A stretch of 64,000 bases of DNA from Aradus depressus (lineage: Eukaryota; Arthropoda; Insecta; Hemiptera; Aradidae), in assembly GCA_963662175.1 (NCBI GenBank), contig OY759215.1:16605079-16669078 (forward strand). Direction: 5' to 3'. A program made the position numbers and the translations under genes. This document shows, in pieces, positions 10,913-45,086 of the stretch. The first letter of the stretch is position 1. Each line of letters starts with the position of its first letter. The notes under the pieces were generated by a model. That model saw nothing but the letters and a program-made list of their open reading frames with translations. It searched no databases and was not told where the DNA came from.

Positions 10913-12726
10913 AGAAAAACATTTCTGTAAGAGAATGTTGACTGAAAAAACTTTTTTTTATTTTAATAATAAATCACGCTTTTCGCCTTATTTTTCTGAA
11001 AATTAATTATATCTCGTTGGTGGTGATTCCATGGCTTTTTCAATTAAAATGAAGTACTTTAAAATTACGAGAAAAAAAATAATAGGTAATAATATTTTTT
11101 CTTTAGAAAACGTTATTAATCATGGAAAGCAAATTGGACTGTGTTTAATATTGAAAACGCACCATGTAAGTTCTTATAGAGCTGCATGATAAATATGCAA
11201 AAATGTGAAGTATCGTTTACACCAATCTTTTCGCCGTTTAAAATGGGACACCCTGTAAATTTAATATGTCGATTCTTATATATTTTTTAGTAACTTTAAA
11301 AAGGACGTTCAAGAAACGAACATCTCTGAAGAAATAATTAAAGGTTAGAATTAACTTTTTCCAATGGAATATAAAATGTCCAGTGTTTTGTTCTAGAACT
11401 ATTCCGACTCAACTTATTTTCGGCTTCGATAATTACATGTAATGACACTTATACTAGTAGCTATTTGAGGTAAAAAGGTATTAAATAATAATAATTAATG
11501 AAGATAATTTTATATAAAATTTATTTAATCAAAACATACTATAAATATATAAAACATTCAATTTTACAATTTAAAAACAAACATATAATTTTTACAAACT
11601 GACGAAAATATAAAGCTGCTTCTCATGACCGTATTTACAGGAGTCTTTCTTGAGAAATACAAATCTGAATCATATATGATTGAGAACATCGCTCTCTCAA
11701 TTATTCTTGATTGGAGAATTAACAACTTTTCAAAATGAATATTTCAAAGAAAAATACTTTTTAGAGATTTGTTTGAATAAATAGACCAACCATTTCAAAT
11801 TACCCAAGTCCAGGCTATAGCTAAACGTTAGGTAATAAGGATAATTATTACACCTTAAATAAATATAAAACAAAAGTGTACACTTAAAATACAGATATTT
11901 TAATTAGTTTTGAAACAAAGAACAGTATTGTTTTCAAGAAATAATAATTATTTAGTTGGATTTTTGTTGTGTCTTAGGGACGATGCATATTGACAACATA
12001 TTTACGCAATGAATAGAACATGAGAGGATGGAGACCTAGGACAGAATCCCGGGGAACTCAGCCGACGAAACCCCACCCCGGCCTCTCTAATGGGCACACA
12101 TTTTACAATCAACTTAAGCCCTTACGTTAAATAAGTTATTTATCAATTTTCAATGATCTAAATATTATCAATGGAATTCTCTGCCTAGCACAAAGAATGA
12201 AAGTCCGATTAAAACCATGATACTTTGGGTTTCGTAAAGGTTGAAAGAGTTTTCAACTCCTCAAAATCTGATAAAATAGTAATGCATTAATTGGAGGGAC
12301 GAATGGATAAAGGAGTTAAGTGCAAAGAAATTATGTAAACCCTTCAAAACATACAAATATTTGGAGGAATATAGCCTTAAAAGTTCATTTTAGTATATAT
12401 TATAATGAAAAAGTTACAGGCTGTTTAAAAAAATGACTTTTTTCTCAAAAACGTATTTTTGTCACATTGCCCCTTATCCACTCACCCCTTCAATTGTAAA
12501 TGAAAATAAACGTTTTATTCTTTATAAACTAAAAAAGAACATACATTAATTATTGTCTCCCGCGTAATCCATCTAATGAGTACGGTTTTACTACGTCTAT
12601 GATAGGTTTTGGCCCACTTTTATACACAATGGTTATTAATAATACTGACAAGTGGAACATCGAAAAAACAGAACATTAATAAACTCATGTTTTTCAAATA
12701 TTTAAACATTTAAAAAAAACAGACAA

Positions 12727-12732
12727 TTTATT
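12727..12732 (-). terminator. Chk1: Poly(A) signal of Chk1
   Basis: AATAAA on the minus strand about 50 bases past the stop codon, in an AT-rich 3' UTR. Confidence 0.6.
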
Positions 12733-12780
12733 TCCCAATATGAGAATGTATACATAATAATAGAACAAATATACATTTTT

Positions 12781-33973
<21,193 letters not shown>

Positions 33974-35082
33974 CCTGAACCCTGAAACAAAACAAAAATA
34001 GTATAAGAGGTCTGATAATGGAATTGTTAGAATTGTTTTATGGGGTGTATCTCTGGATACATTCGTTTGCCCCAAACCCCCCTCAGACAAGACATCGAGA
34101 GAAGTAGTCAGGTATGTCTGAAGTCCTGGTCGAGGAGCTTAAAGCTACAAATCAACATTCAATTCTAAGTAGAATGTCCTAAAAATGTCTGTCAAATACC
34201 ATTTTTCTTAGCTTAAAGAGATTCCTCCACAACTTAAAATATAATTTACGATGAGCTTGAAGTTTTGCCAAAATAAACAAACATTTCAGATACTTCGATA
34301 GTATATAAACCACCGAAATGTATATGTACCACTAAACCTAGACCTTCCAATGAACTTAAGATACTGTTGTTACTGTGTAGAGCTGGACTGGCCATTAGGA
34401 ACGGAAGGATACGAACTTGAGGTAAGAATGAAATTTGACAAATGAAAACTCCAATAATCCTCGGGAAACTTCTCAATACAACATTTCTGACTCAGGAAGA
34501 TACAGCTACGGTGGAAATACTTTCGAGTTTTTATTTATTAACCTGATCCTCCTCTAGTCTAGCTAATTTAAAATGATGTCCACAGACTTTTCCAGCAACT
34601 GGTAATAAAGTATTTCGAGAAATTATAAAGAATGTAATTTTAATAAATGATGGAAGAAAGAGAGAGTTGGTTGATAAAAGGTTTGACAAGTGCAAGTGTG
34701 GCTCCCCACTGTTTATTGGTCGGCAAGAGGGAGACAATAATGGCCGCCCAAACCCCGACCGAGGTGGGGGAAGGCTAAGTCTGGGACTTCGCATCCTCCC
34801 TCTTAGAGCTCTTCCTCGACGAAATACTTAAAAGACATTTCGATATGGCTCATTTGTATTGCTGAAAGATTATTTTTACTTTCTACACGTGACGAAGTAA
34901 ATTCGTAAAAAAGAGGAAAGAGTGAAGGTTTAAAGTAATAACTGACTACAATGTGTACACACAAGAAATGAAAGACGACGTAAAGCATTTAAAGAACAGA
35001 AGAATCAACCAACTTAGAAATGAATACAAGAAATAAGACGAAGAAAAGAGAGAAATAATGATTGATAGAATCGACAGAATCT

Positions 35083-35380
35083 TTTCTAAGTTGAGGGAAG
35101 TCGAGGTTTAGTCGTGTAAATTTTAAAAAATCAGTATTTGGCCAACATTTCGGAAACTAATAATTTCCTTCTTCAGGGACTTATAATGACTCGACTGGAT
35201 GTGTGTAGTGAAGATGTTATGTGCTTGTGTCAAATCTTCCTGCGACACAAACCATCTTCATCCCACTGGTCAAGTCAAGTCATAACGCCCTGAAAAAGGG
35301 AATACAGTTTCCGAAACGTTGGCCAAATACTGAGTTTTTATTTACATGATAGAATCTTGACTTCCCTTAATGTAGAAGAG
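35083..35380. mobile_element. Foldback element with GGCCAA...TTTCGGAAAC arms
   Basis: The left arm 35083-35203 and right arm 35268-35380 are inverted, diverged copies (CAGTATTTGGCCAACATTTC against its complement in GAAACGTTGGCCAAATACTG). A single-arm relative lies at about 23310-23420. Both arms carry the hammerhead-like motif. Confidence 0.8.
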
Positions 35381-35535
35381 AGAACTTCTTCAGGCAATGG
35401 AGGAGGAACTGATCAAAGCTGTGCAAAAAGAATGAGACTTAGAATGGACTATAGAAAACGTAATATATTAAAACCAGTACCCACTATAGAGGTAACAGGG
35501 TAGAACAAGAAGGAATACGAGAAGGCATCTGAAGC

Positions 35536-36200
35536 CTGGTTTACACGTTGCCAGTTACTTGCATGCCAGCCACTGGCACAATAGGCATGCAAGTAGTTGG
35601 CATTGCCAGTGGCTGGCAACAGGTGTACACTTTGCCGCACTGGCTTGCAAGTTGGAGGTTACTTGCTAGTAGCCAAGGGAAATTGTTCAACAGTAAAGCC
35701 GTTTATATTAATTTCATTGACTATATCCCGAATCGCTGAAGAACGTAAATCACGATTTCGATATTGAGGTACGAAAATATTCCATAAACTCTCGTGTTGT
35801 TTATATAAACTCACAAATTTGGATGTTTCTTCATCATTCATACGATATGCTTTCGGAGCACGTGTACGTTTTTTAACATTTTCAGCCATGATTTAAAGAT
35901 TAAAAAAATAATACAACTACGAAAACAGAACAGAAAACGTGATTTGTTTACTTGCACTGGCATGGGTATGAACAGGCAGGCTGTTTACACGGTGCAAGTA
36001 GTGGCATGCCAGTCCAAAAGAGTGGTGGAGGGAAGGGCTGGCGTGGCAGTAGATCAAATATTTTTGTTTTACTGGCATTGCCAGTAACTGGCACAACAGG
36101 CTTGCCAGCCACTGGCAAGGAAGTGTTTACACCGTGCCACTCACTACTTGCCAGTTACTCGCAATCTCTACTGGCACACTGACTGGCATCGTGTAAACTG
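35536..36200. mobile_element. Harbinger-like DNA transposon remnant with TTTACACG-TGCCAGT ends
   Basis: GGTTTACACGTTGCCAGTTAC at the left and, inverted, GTTTACACGATGCCAGTCAG at the right. The subterminal sequence TGCCAGCCACTGGCA and its variants recurs many times in both orientations. An ORF with a MADF domain, the accessory DNA-binding protein type of some PIF/Harbinger families, lies inside. The transposase is absent. Confidence 0.65.
35659..35889 (-). pseudogene. MADF-domain (Myb/SANT-like) protein of a DNA transposon, truncated
   Basis: 77 codons from ATG 35889-35887 to TAA 35659. A basic N-terminus MAENVKKRTRAPKA is followed by KFVSLYKQHESLWN, YRNRDLRSSAIRDIV and NING, the first two helices of a MADF domain (conserved Trp, Tyr-Arg-Asn-Arg, Arg). 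A complete MADF domain is about 85-90 residues, so the third helix is missing and the frame runs out in the terminal repeat. It probably bound the transposon ends. It is not a host gene by context. Confidence 0.6.
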
Positions 36201-36849
36201 TACATGAGAGAACGAACCAAATGATGGAAAGAATTAGAAAACGCTGTTGTACAGAGGAATGAAAAATGCCTGGGAAAAGTAAATATATATATAGGTAATC
36301 AGAGTATGTAAGATTCAGAAGAGCTACCATGAAAGCAGTGACAAGAGCTTAGCTGGGAAGATTTTAGGAATGAAGTCGGAACTATGTTGTTTTAACTTAG
36401 CGAGGGGACAAAGCACCTTTTTCACACTTAGTAATTTTATTTGACAAACAACAATTTAATGACTGAATAACAATACAATCAATAATGAAATATAATCACA
36501 GATAATTATTAACTTCAACATGAATAGTAACATTTGATTGACCCTACGTATGTACCAGGAAAACAAAAAGGACTTCTCTAGGCAATTGTGGTAAACCAAC
36601 CAGGAGCATAAGAAACGATGACGGACATATAAGTAAATATATTATAAGGTGTGGAAGGGATCTTATGGCGAGGAAAAAGTTTAGATGTCCCCCGTGGCAT
36701 AAAAGCAGAGAAAACACAGGTTAAAGCAGAAAAAAATGGGATCAAGGTGAATAAAATAATAACAGGAATGTACAAGTTCGGAAAGAAGTGACAGAATAAG
36801 TCTGGACATATCCATGAGAAATGCAATATATATAATATTATATAATTAT

Positions 36850-36850
36850 T

Positions 36851-36895
<45 letters not shown>
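36850..36895. repeat. (TA)n microsatellite
   Basis: About 23 TA units with a single CA interruption. Confidence 0.95.
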
Positions 36896-36898
<3 letters not shown>

Positions 36899-38289
36899 AT
36901 ATATCCAAGACAAAAAGAGGAAGTTAATGTTAATATAGCCATATATAAAACAGGCAACATCTATACCTGCCTCAAACAGGTCCTATCTGAACTATGCTCG
37001 TCCTAGAACGAACGAGTTGAAGATGAGAAGCTAAGTGTGGGCCTTGATGGCACACTCTAAGAACTATCAGAGAAAAGACAAAACCTCTGTTTACTGATGT
37101 CTTTAGGACATTACTATTCTTAGGGATATCAGGGAAACTCCAGGGGCTGGAACAAAGACATTTTCACTGGTGGGGGACATGTCAGTGAACACAGACTACT
37201 CAAAAGAAGAACACGACCTTCTGGGTCGAAACGCCTCAACAAGATGCTCATACAGTTGAATTGATTTCGAGAAATTTTCGTATCTACTTTTGTAGCACGT
37301 TCTTCTTACGACGAAATTATTTTCCGAAAGCTTGGTGTCACCCAGTAGTAGATGATGCTTTCTATTTACTTAATATCTACCAAAATGATAGTATTGTGGA
37401 GCATATTTCAAATAAGCTAAGCCCTTCGAAACAACCCATTATTCACTTTCTCGGAAATGTTGACCTGGAAAAAGCTTCTTTTTGTCTGGTTAAAGTCAAA
37501 ACAAGTTAACGAGTTTCGCTACCTACACAGCTTGTGGGTAGAGTTTTAAAATTTCAGGAAAATTTACAATGGGGAAAAAACAGGAAAGAATGATTTTTTT
37601 GTAAAAATTGAAAAACAAGCCTTCTGGGACTTACATAAAACTTCAGAAGTAATATTATTGCTTTCATTAACTAATATATGTTCTGTTATTTAATACTAAA
37701 TTGCGAAAAGAAGTTATTCCCTTTTGAAACTGCATGGAGACAAACCTAATTATTTTCATTAACCTGCGAAAACGCCTCTGGTAATGTTTTTTTTGTTTAA
37801 CCTACCCTTATGGACATTTGGTCCTTTGGGCTGCTAGAGGGCGGCGGGAGAGGGTAGCTCATTTTTATTTTGGCACTAAAGGGGCGGGATTATTTACATT
37901 ACATCGAGGGCCCCGGATGAGACATCTATAAAAACAGATACTAAGTATTAAGTAAACTATAATGAAAACAGCTGTTTTTTTGGATAATCTGTCTGTTATT
38001 CAATTCTAGCGCCGGCTTCACTTATTTTCATCACCTTTATCCCTCTTACTTTACTAATAGAGAACAATATATTATAACCTTATTAGGTAACTATAGATAA
38101 CACTAGCAGGTTACCCGAAGTAACTAACTTCAGGTTAGTAACGTTATCAGCTCGGTTAGTCATCTTAAGTCAGGGACGCCCTCCAATAAATGGAAATTTC
38201 TGACACCTCCTGATCTACATAATACCTTTAAAACGATGTTCTGCCTTAATGCTCTAATCAAAATTAGAAACTCATATTAGCAGTTTCTT

Positions 38290-38620
38290 CCTCCTTTGTT
38301 TCTGAACCAAATCGACCGATGGGGAGGGATTAGGGGGGGAGGCTTACCATAAAAACTCTAATAACTGCCAATAGAATGAATGTTTTATATTGTGACCATA
38401 ACCACAAAAGGACGACACATCAATTTTCAGCGGTGTCAGCAGAAGAGGAAGGGACAGGGGGGGGGGGGGGGGGGGGGGGGGGTTAACTCATCAATTACTG
38501 CCTTCGTAATGAATTTATCGACACAAAATATAGTATGAAAATAAAGAATTACCAAAATCTATTAAGTAGTTTTCGAGATTACCTCAAACATACAAACTGT
38601 CTCCCTTTATACACTATGTA
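38290..38620. mobile_element. CTTCCCC-TIR MITE, partial copy containing poly(G)
   Basis: ACCAAATCGACCGATGGGGA, AACTGCCAATAGAATGAATG and ACGACACATCAATTTTCAGC match the interior of the family. A 26-base G run (38457-38482) replaces the usual short G-rich site. Confidence 0.6.
38457..38482. repeat. Poly(G) run, 26 bases
   Basis: Uninterrupted G homopolymer, quadruplex-prone and prone to sequencing or assembly error. Confidence 0.95.
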
Positions 38621-39545
38621 GGTACTAGTATAGATACCGTATAGAGCTACCGATAAATCGATATTTCCTCCTCGATATTATCGATTCACCGTGGTGCTTT
38701 ATCAAAGTCTGGGTCGCCAATCCCGCCAATCATCATAAATAGTTGCTAGCTAGATTCCTGCTAACATCATAACCATCTTCAAACAACTATATTTTTTGAA
38801 TTTCATGAGACAAGCATTTTATTTATATATATATATTTAAAAATAAAATTAAAAAAAATGTTTACAGGTTATACAACCTTATAATTAGAAAAATTAAAAG
38901 TACCATTTCCGATAGGTTATTGTAAAAGTAATAGTACCTGTATTTAATGAGTTTTGTTTAACAACTGGTTGTTGTATAGGAAGAGACAAAAGAGAAAAGC
39001 AAAAGACAGACAAAAAGTATATGAAAGGGAAAAAAACAAAACCAAATCCAAGACAAAAAATAAAATGAAGCTTAGAGAAGGGTGAGGGGGTGTTATGAAA
39101 GGAACAGGGGAGGGGGGGGGGGAGGGGGGTTTATGAGGCCTCGTTTATAGGTTTGTGTCTGTCTGTGTGGGAATCATGGCGACCAGACAGGTACAAGACC
39201 TAGTCAGCCATATCAGTTAAACTTAACTCACAATCAGTCATATGAGCCGTGGGGGGCTCAACCACTCACCCCCCTCTCTCAGTTATGTTACCCAGCTTCT
39301 CATTAACCTAATTAATCTATGTTTTGAATCAGGTTGTTTTCCTAACTCACACAAATTAGCGAGAACTAAAAGTCATTATTTAAAAAAAAATGTAACTTTT
39401 TCAGATTTTTACTTTCTTATATATGTAGTGTTATATATATATATAAGTATTGTAATCGTATATGGTCATGGATTTTGAAAATTTCTCTTATAAGACCTTT
39501 TAAGATTCCATAAAAAACAAGGAGGTTATTCAAGTAACATTTCTC

Positions 39546-40095
39546 TGGTCACAGGGAATAAATTGTTAAGTCTATATTCGTAACTTTTCAGGGCAGCACT
39601 TTTTTACTTTTGCATTAATCGTGTAAATCCAGTTTTTGTAATAAATAAATTATATTTGCATCATGATTAATCACTACCTCCTAAATATAGGAGTGAATGA
39701 AAATTAATATTGTTAATTCTTTCTTGGATTTTCCCTTAGTTACCCATCATTATTCCCATCACTAAACTAATTATTTACCATACTTTTTGAATGCCTCTCC
39801 AAAGTTGATTTAACCGAAAACACCCTCTTAACTTGGAATAGTCTGCCATAGTGTATAAATAGTTAAATGCAGTTATCTCGTGAATGATTCCTCAAAGAAG
39901 TAGATTAAGTTGGTTTAATCGAGAACATACACAATTTTACGAGATACCAAGAAACCCACATCTTTATAATTCCGAAAATATAAGAGTCCTGAGCTCCCAA
40001 CTTCTTCACCGTGCGCAGATGGCTTGGGAGATGATCACAGTACACTTAACTCATTTTGGCCATTTTTCGACTGAACAACTTATTCCCCGTGACCA
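39546..40095. mobile_element. MITE with TGGTCACAGGG termini, copy 2
   Basis: Begins TGGTCACAGGGAATAAATTG, ends CAACTTATTCCCCGTGACCA. The interior matches 702-1293 closely, with small deletions. On its right it abuts a decayed CTTCCCC-type MITE end (40105-40240). Confidence 0.88.
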
Positions 40096-40619
40096 TAGAT
40101 TTGTTTCACCGTTCCAAAAAAAGTTTGTCGGTGAATCGCCGGCTACGTACATTCCCAGAACAAATTAATACATTAAATTTTCACTCCCCTTGAAAATTGC
40201 GCACTTACCCTATACTTGGTAAAGCTGGGGAAATAATATAATGTTGTTGAATTGATGCACTGTTGGAGGAGCTAACAGGAACTGAAGAGTAGCGCCACAT
40301 GGAGATTGTAACACTAAAACTACAACTGCCTCAGAATGCTACATGGCGTACCTCAGTGTTGAGGGGTCCAGAGAAGAATGTGGCCAGACGATTTTTAATT
40401 GTACTGTCGAGTGGCATACCGTTTCTAAGACCTCACGAAGACAGTTCAATAACATAGCAGTCTTGATATTTAAAATTTTCTGCAGAGATATTGTGAAGCA
40501 CTTAATAAAAAATATACGCTTTCTTCATTTTTTATATAGCATTCTTGAGTTGAACAATTTTAAGGAGATCCTCCCGTCAACATTAACAACCTGATTCCCT
40601 CTTCAAACCACAAGTTCGC

Positions 40620-41105
40620 TATCTCGAATTTTACATAGACAGTACTTATGTGGAACACCACATACACGACAAGAACTTAATCGAAGATACGGACTGTTAC
40701 GTCGACCAAAATCAAAATTGACTAATAACAACAAAGTTACGATTTACAAGACCATTATACGTCCAATTTGGACCTACGGATTCGAATTTTGGGGTACAGC
40801 TTAACAACACAACAGTGGTATCCAAGCATTGCAGTCCAAACTCCTCCGACGAATTGTCAACGCTCCTTTCTATATCACTAATAAATTCCTACACAGAGAT
40901 GTCAATATTCCCACTGTCAATTAATTAATCCAATCCATATTCCACAGAAACCTTTCTTCCCATTCAATTCCTCTCGCATAAAACATTTCCTTTCCTCTCA
41001 TTCCCATCTTGACAATCCTCCCCGCCGTTTGAACAGCAGGTGGCCTCGCGATCTTCTCTCTGAGAATAGTGAATGATGAAAATTGATTTTCGAGGGAGTG
41101 TCAGC
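40620..41105 (+). pseudogene. Jockey-type LINE 3' end (post-RT region), degenerate
   Basis: Reads KSKLTNNNKVTIYKTIIRPI then WTYGFEFWGTA, stop, then GIQALQSKLLRRIVNAPFYI, HRDVNIPTVN and, later, RRLNSRWPRDLL. These are hallmark motifs of the C-terminus of Jockey-clade ORF2. In-frame stops at about 40803 and 40923 make it a pseudogene. An A-rich tail lies at about 41199-41215. Confidence 0.85.
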
Positions 41106-42176
41106 GCTGGCTGGCTTCTATCACGTGACATTGTTATATTTCTTCCTTCTTATTTTTTGAACAGATATTTGCTTATTATGTACAAATTGTATATAGAAAA
41201 AAAATAAAAAAAAGGAGGTCTAAGAAATGAATTATAACGGGGGCTCATAGTACGAACTCAACTTACGGAATGTTGAATGTGGTACTCAATCACCGTTGTT
41301 TTGTTGTTAATTTTCCGGCGGATTCGACAAATTAAAAAATATTGGATTCTAAAGTTGGCACACTATATAAATGGAGGGGAGTGTTTAGGCTGTCAAAAAA
41401 ATTGTTTTCACCGTCATTGCCTTTTTTTAGATTTGAATAACGAAACGCCTCATATATATGTAAATGAGAGAAAATTTCAGTTCTGAATGTGTCCTGTGAA
41501 AGAATGGTCTAGAAAGGGCGTGAAAGATAGTGATTTCCCAACGCCGGTCGACAATGTTAGAGTTATAGATCTAATGAATTTCAGCATCTGGACACTTTTT
41601 TATTTTTAAACCGAGCATATTTCTCAGATTATACCTTTTTGTTAGCATTGTTCAGTTGCGCTGTTTCAATTCTTCTAGTTTAGCGATCAATGTTTTGAAT
41701 TTGGACAGTACACGTATGGGTCAGAGGTAAAAATGCTGAACTCGTCATCACATTATTTTAAAAATTGAAATTACTACAACATAAAATGATATGCCGTAAT
41801 TTTGAAACTGTTTGAGAATTTTGTTTGGAAATTGCTGGCTCAATAGAGGTTCACATCATAGAAGCAGCATACCTAATTTGGATGTAATTGATCAATTAAG
41901 CATTGGAAATATGAAGACATGTTCATTTAAAGTCTCATTTCAATAACAAGGTCCAAAAATATAAAAAACAAAAAAATCCAACTTCGAATTTTGTGATAAT
42001 TGCATACCTTTCCCTATGAGAAAGCAAAAAAAAAGTGGATGGTCCGAAGTTGAAGTGGTCAGGTTAAACTTGTTTAGGCTAGGTTAGCAGACATTAGATA
42101 ATACTTGTGTGGCCTACTTTCACCTTCACCCTATGGTATCAGCTGAACCATCTCATCCAACCAATTTTAATGAAGT

Positions 42177-42408
42177 CTTTCAGAGAACGCAAGCTGTAGC
42201 ATCCGGATATGGTCGGGGAAGGAGTCACAGAACTATAGGTCCAAGACGTACACCAGTTCTTACGGTCACCACCATCACAGTGTCCTTACAGTTTTCAGAT
42301 AACGCAAGCTGTAGCATCCGGCGATGGTTGGGGAAGGAGTCACAGAACTATAGGTCCAAGGCGTACACCAGTCTCAACGGCTCACCACCATAACAGTGTC
42401 TTTACAGT
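42177..42408. repeat. Tandem duplication, two ~115-bp units
   Basis: AACGCAAGCTGTAGCATCCG at 42186 is repeated at 42301. Both units continue through GGGGAAGGAGTCACAGAACT to ACAGTGTC(C/T)TTACAG. The units differ at a handful of positions. Confidence 0.9.
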
Positions 42409-42409
42409 T

Positions 42410-42648
42410 ATTTTGTGTCGATAAAATTCATTTCATCGGCAGTTATTGGGGTTTTCAAGTTGACCCCCTCTGAACCCCTTCCCTTCGGCCCATTCCGCTC
42501 TGAATTCACATATAAACTTACGTGTCGATACATTCATTCTATCGGGAGTCGAAACAGAAATGTGTTTTTCTTTCAATTTTGGAATCAGGTCGGAAAAGAT
42601 AAAAATCCGATGAAAACTCCGCACCCAATTTTTGACAGAATAACTTAA
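42410..42648. mobile_element. CTTCCCC-TIR MITE, partial copy
   Basis: Inverted internal motifs of the family (GTGTCGATACATTCATTCTA, TTTTGGAATCAGGTCGGAAA) directly after the tandem duplication. Confidence 0.6.
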
Positions 42649-43593
42649 TTATTATTCATATCATGTGTGCTTGTATTCAAAGATTTAATACAGATTGATG
42701 TATGTATATACTTTATAAGCTATTTTGATGTACAAAATTGTATGATGTATTCAATTACCATGTTTTGGTTTAACGGAAATAAATATTATTGTTATACAGT
42801 CACCCAGACAATGAGTTAGCTGATCCTACACCAGAGCCAAAGAAGCTAAAAGAAAGTTGTGTAGGAACTAGCCCCCAACCCCTAACTTAAATGACTATTT
42901 TTGACATCCCATACACACTGCAAGTCAAATTAGTGAAATAAATTGAAATTTTCATTAAATTTGAGATCGTAGAAAATGCTGGTAACCGGTTTCCACTCAA
43001 AAATAGCTAAATAGTTAAATGGGATAAAATCAATCTTTAACTTATATTGGAATATTTTAAGGAATGTCTATTGCGGCCCCCCAAAACTCAACACGACTAT
43101 AGATCGACAACAACTGTTCATCTTCCTCAAATCGGTAGGACTTTATGGATATAAATAACAAAAAAAAAAAGTAAAATAGATATGTTACTCAAGAGACTTC
43201 TTCGACCTTTTACAGAATTTCGCTTCGATACATTCATTACCATTAGCAGTTTTGAGTCTTGACGGATTCTGTACCTATATATAGGATTCGATAGACATTT
43301 TTCTTTAATATTATTATTTTACTTTTTTATACTCATAAAAATTAGAAGAATTGTGTTCGTGCGAAAATCCGGTATCGAGTTTTCAACGAATTCTCACGCT
43401 TCAAGCTCCCTTGAATAAGTTTTGACCATTTTCTTGATGATGTCTGTCAGTGTGTGTATGTTTCTGAAACTTCGTGAGCGCTCTCACGCAAAAAGGAATG
43501 TTATTTGAAATGTTATCATATCATTGCACAATTAATATTAGAGTAATATATACGTGAGTTGCAATTAAACTTAATGTAATTAAAACTCTTTCG

Positions 43594-44217
43594 CTTCCCC
43601 AGCTACACAAAATTTGACGGAAGTTATGTAATCGGTCAAAATTATGAGTTTTCAATTTCATGTTTTCCGACCTCTAAATTTCAAATAGAAAAATGTTTGT
43701 CTGTGAACACGAAACTGACGATAGAATAAATGTATCAACAAGAAATTTTATATGTGAATCCAGAACCCGCTGACGACGCCACCTATTGTTTTTCGGACAA
43801 ATCGACCAAAGAGGGGGATTAGGGGAGAGACTGGACTCAAAAACCCTAATAACTGCCGATGTAATGAATTTATCGACACAAAATATACTATGAGGATTTA
43901 GAAGCCCCTAGTTAGTCAATTGTTAAATATGAGCGCAAACGGTCGTCTGGTTTTAGAGAGGGAGCAAAAAATTAATAGATTTATTCGTTCTGGGGAAGTA
44001 CATTGCCGATGATTCACCGAAGACTCTTTCTAAATGTAATTTATATCTTAAAATTTAGCCTAAATCCTTCGACAGTATAACAGTAATGAAGTATTCAACT
44101 GTCCTGATTTTATATTTTTATGGAATCGAGAAGGGGTGGGATAATTTCAGTAAAAGCTCAAAATTTAATTGCTGAGCAATTATATAACTTTCCCTATACA
44201 ATATTTAGCTGGGGAAG
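43594..44217. mobile_element. CTTCCCC-TIR MITE, best full-length copy
   Basis: Left terminus CTTCCCCAGCTACACAAAAT then GGAAGTTATGTAATCGGTC. Right terminus TATATAACTTTCCCTATACA then TTAGCTGGGGAAG. The two are inverted copies over about 40 bp, and each can also fold on itself because CTTCCCC pairs with GGGGAAG inside the terminus. 624 bp, non-coding. Confidence 0.85.
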
Positions 44218-44853
44218 TTATTTAAATAATTGATTATTATTATTAGTGTATCTATAAACCGGTTCGGTAATAGTTTCACCATGAATTTTGAAAAAAATAA
44301 TTGATAAAACAAAAAGAAAGTACACAAAAGACTACATTTTTTTTCTCGATACCATTCTCTACAATATAAATTGGTTTCAATGCAGTGTTATCACTAGGAG
44401 TCTGAGCTGCCAGACACAAATACCAGAAAACCGGTTTTCCTGGGGCTTCCACGGGGAGGGCCCACTAACAACACGTAAAGAGTTGAGCTATTTTAAATGT
44501 TATCCTCAAGCTTTAATCAAAATGGTAGCCATAAGTTTGAAAAATAAATCAACTAGACATTTTTTTTTTCTTCCCAAGTATTATAAAACCTATGCAAAAA
44601 TGCTTCTCAACAGTTCTGACATGTATGGAAATTTTGAGTCCAATGTGAAAGGAACACATGAAAGCGATTGGAAGTTTGATCCTATCATTTAATCAACATC
44701 AGGAGAAGACGGATGAACGTATAATCATGAAACAACTTAGCTCAATAATGGCCCAACGTGGCATACAAAAACTTTAATTTGAGGGGCGCTGATGAAGTAG
44801 GCAAGAAATTTCGTCTTATAACAAACATGTGGGCCATATCAACATTTTAATTT

Positions 44854-44881
44854 GGGGGGGGGGGGGGGGGGGGGGGGGGGG
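44854..44881. repeat. Poly(G) run, 28 bases
   Basis: Uninterrupted G homopolymer followed by (GAG)n-like sequence. Confidence 0.95.
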
Positions 44882-45086
44882 AGGAGGAGGAGCTTGATGT
44901 GAGGAGGCGACGTATTTGTTTTATAATAATTTGTGTCACATCATCATCAAGTTCGAAAATGTTGCGTTTTTGTTTTTGAAGGTTGTAGGGGAGATGTTAA
45001 AGAGACGTAATTCTTCATCTCAGGATCAAACGGAATTAGCTAAATTTATATCAACGAAACGTAAAGGTTATACATACACATATAGT

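Larger units (their letters stand above)
10268..12780. other. Intergenic: convergent 3' ends of lipase and Chk1
   Basis: AT-rich, with no recognisable gene. It holds the lipase 3' UTR, a truncated CTTCCCC-type MITE (10678-10912) and the Chk1 3' UTR. A duplicated stretch is visible near 10540-10610 (ATTTTAACTAAGATTTACG twice). Confidence 0.7.

Noticed and set aside
34531..34794. Proline/serine-rich minus-strand frame upstream of Chk1
   Set aside because: No similarity to Chk1 and no good donor that would join it to the exon at 33981.
37261..37509. 82-codon frame in the Chk1-TLCD5 interval
   Set aside because: No family motif, no adjoining splice signals that extend it, and no ATG at the listed start.
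44288..44692. 134-codon open frame
   Set aside because: No ATG near its start, no recognisable motif, AT-driven composition and a location between repeats; it looks like a chance frame.
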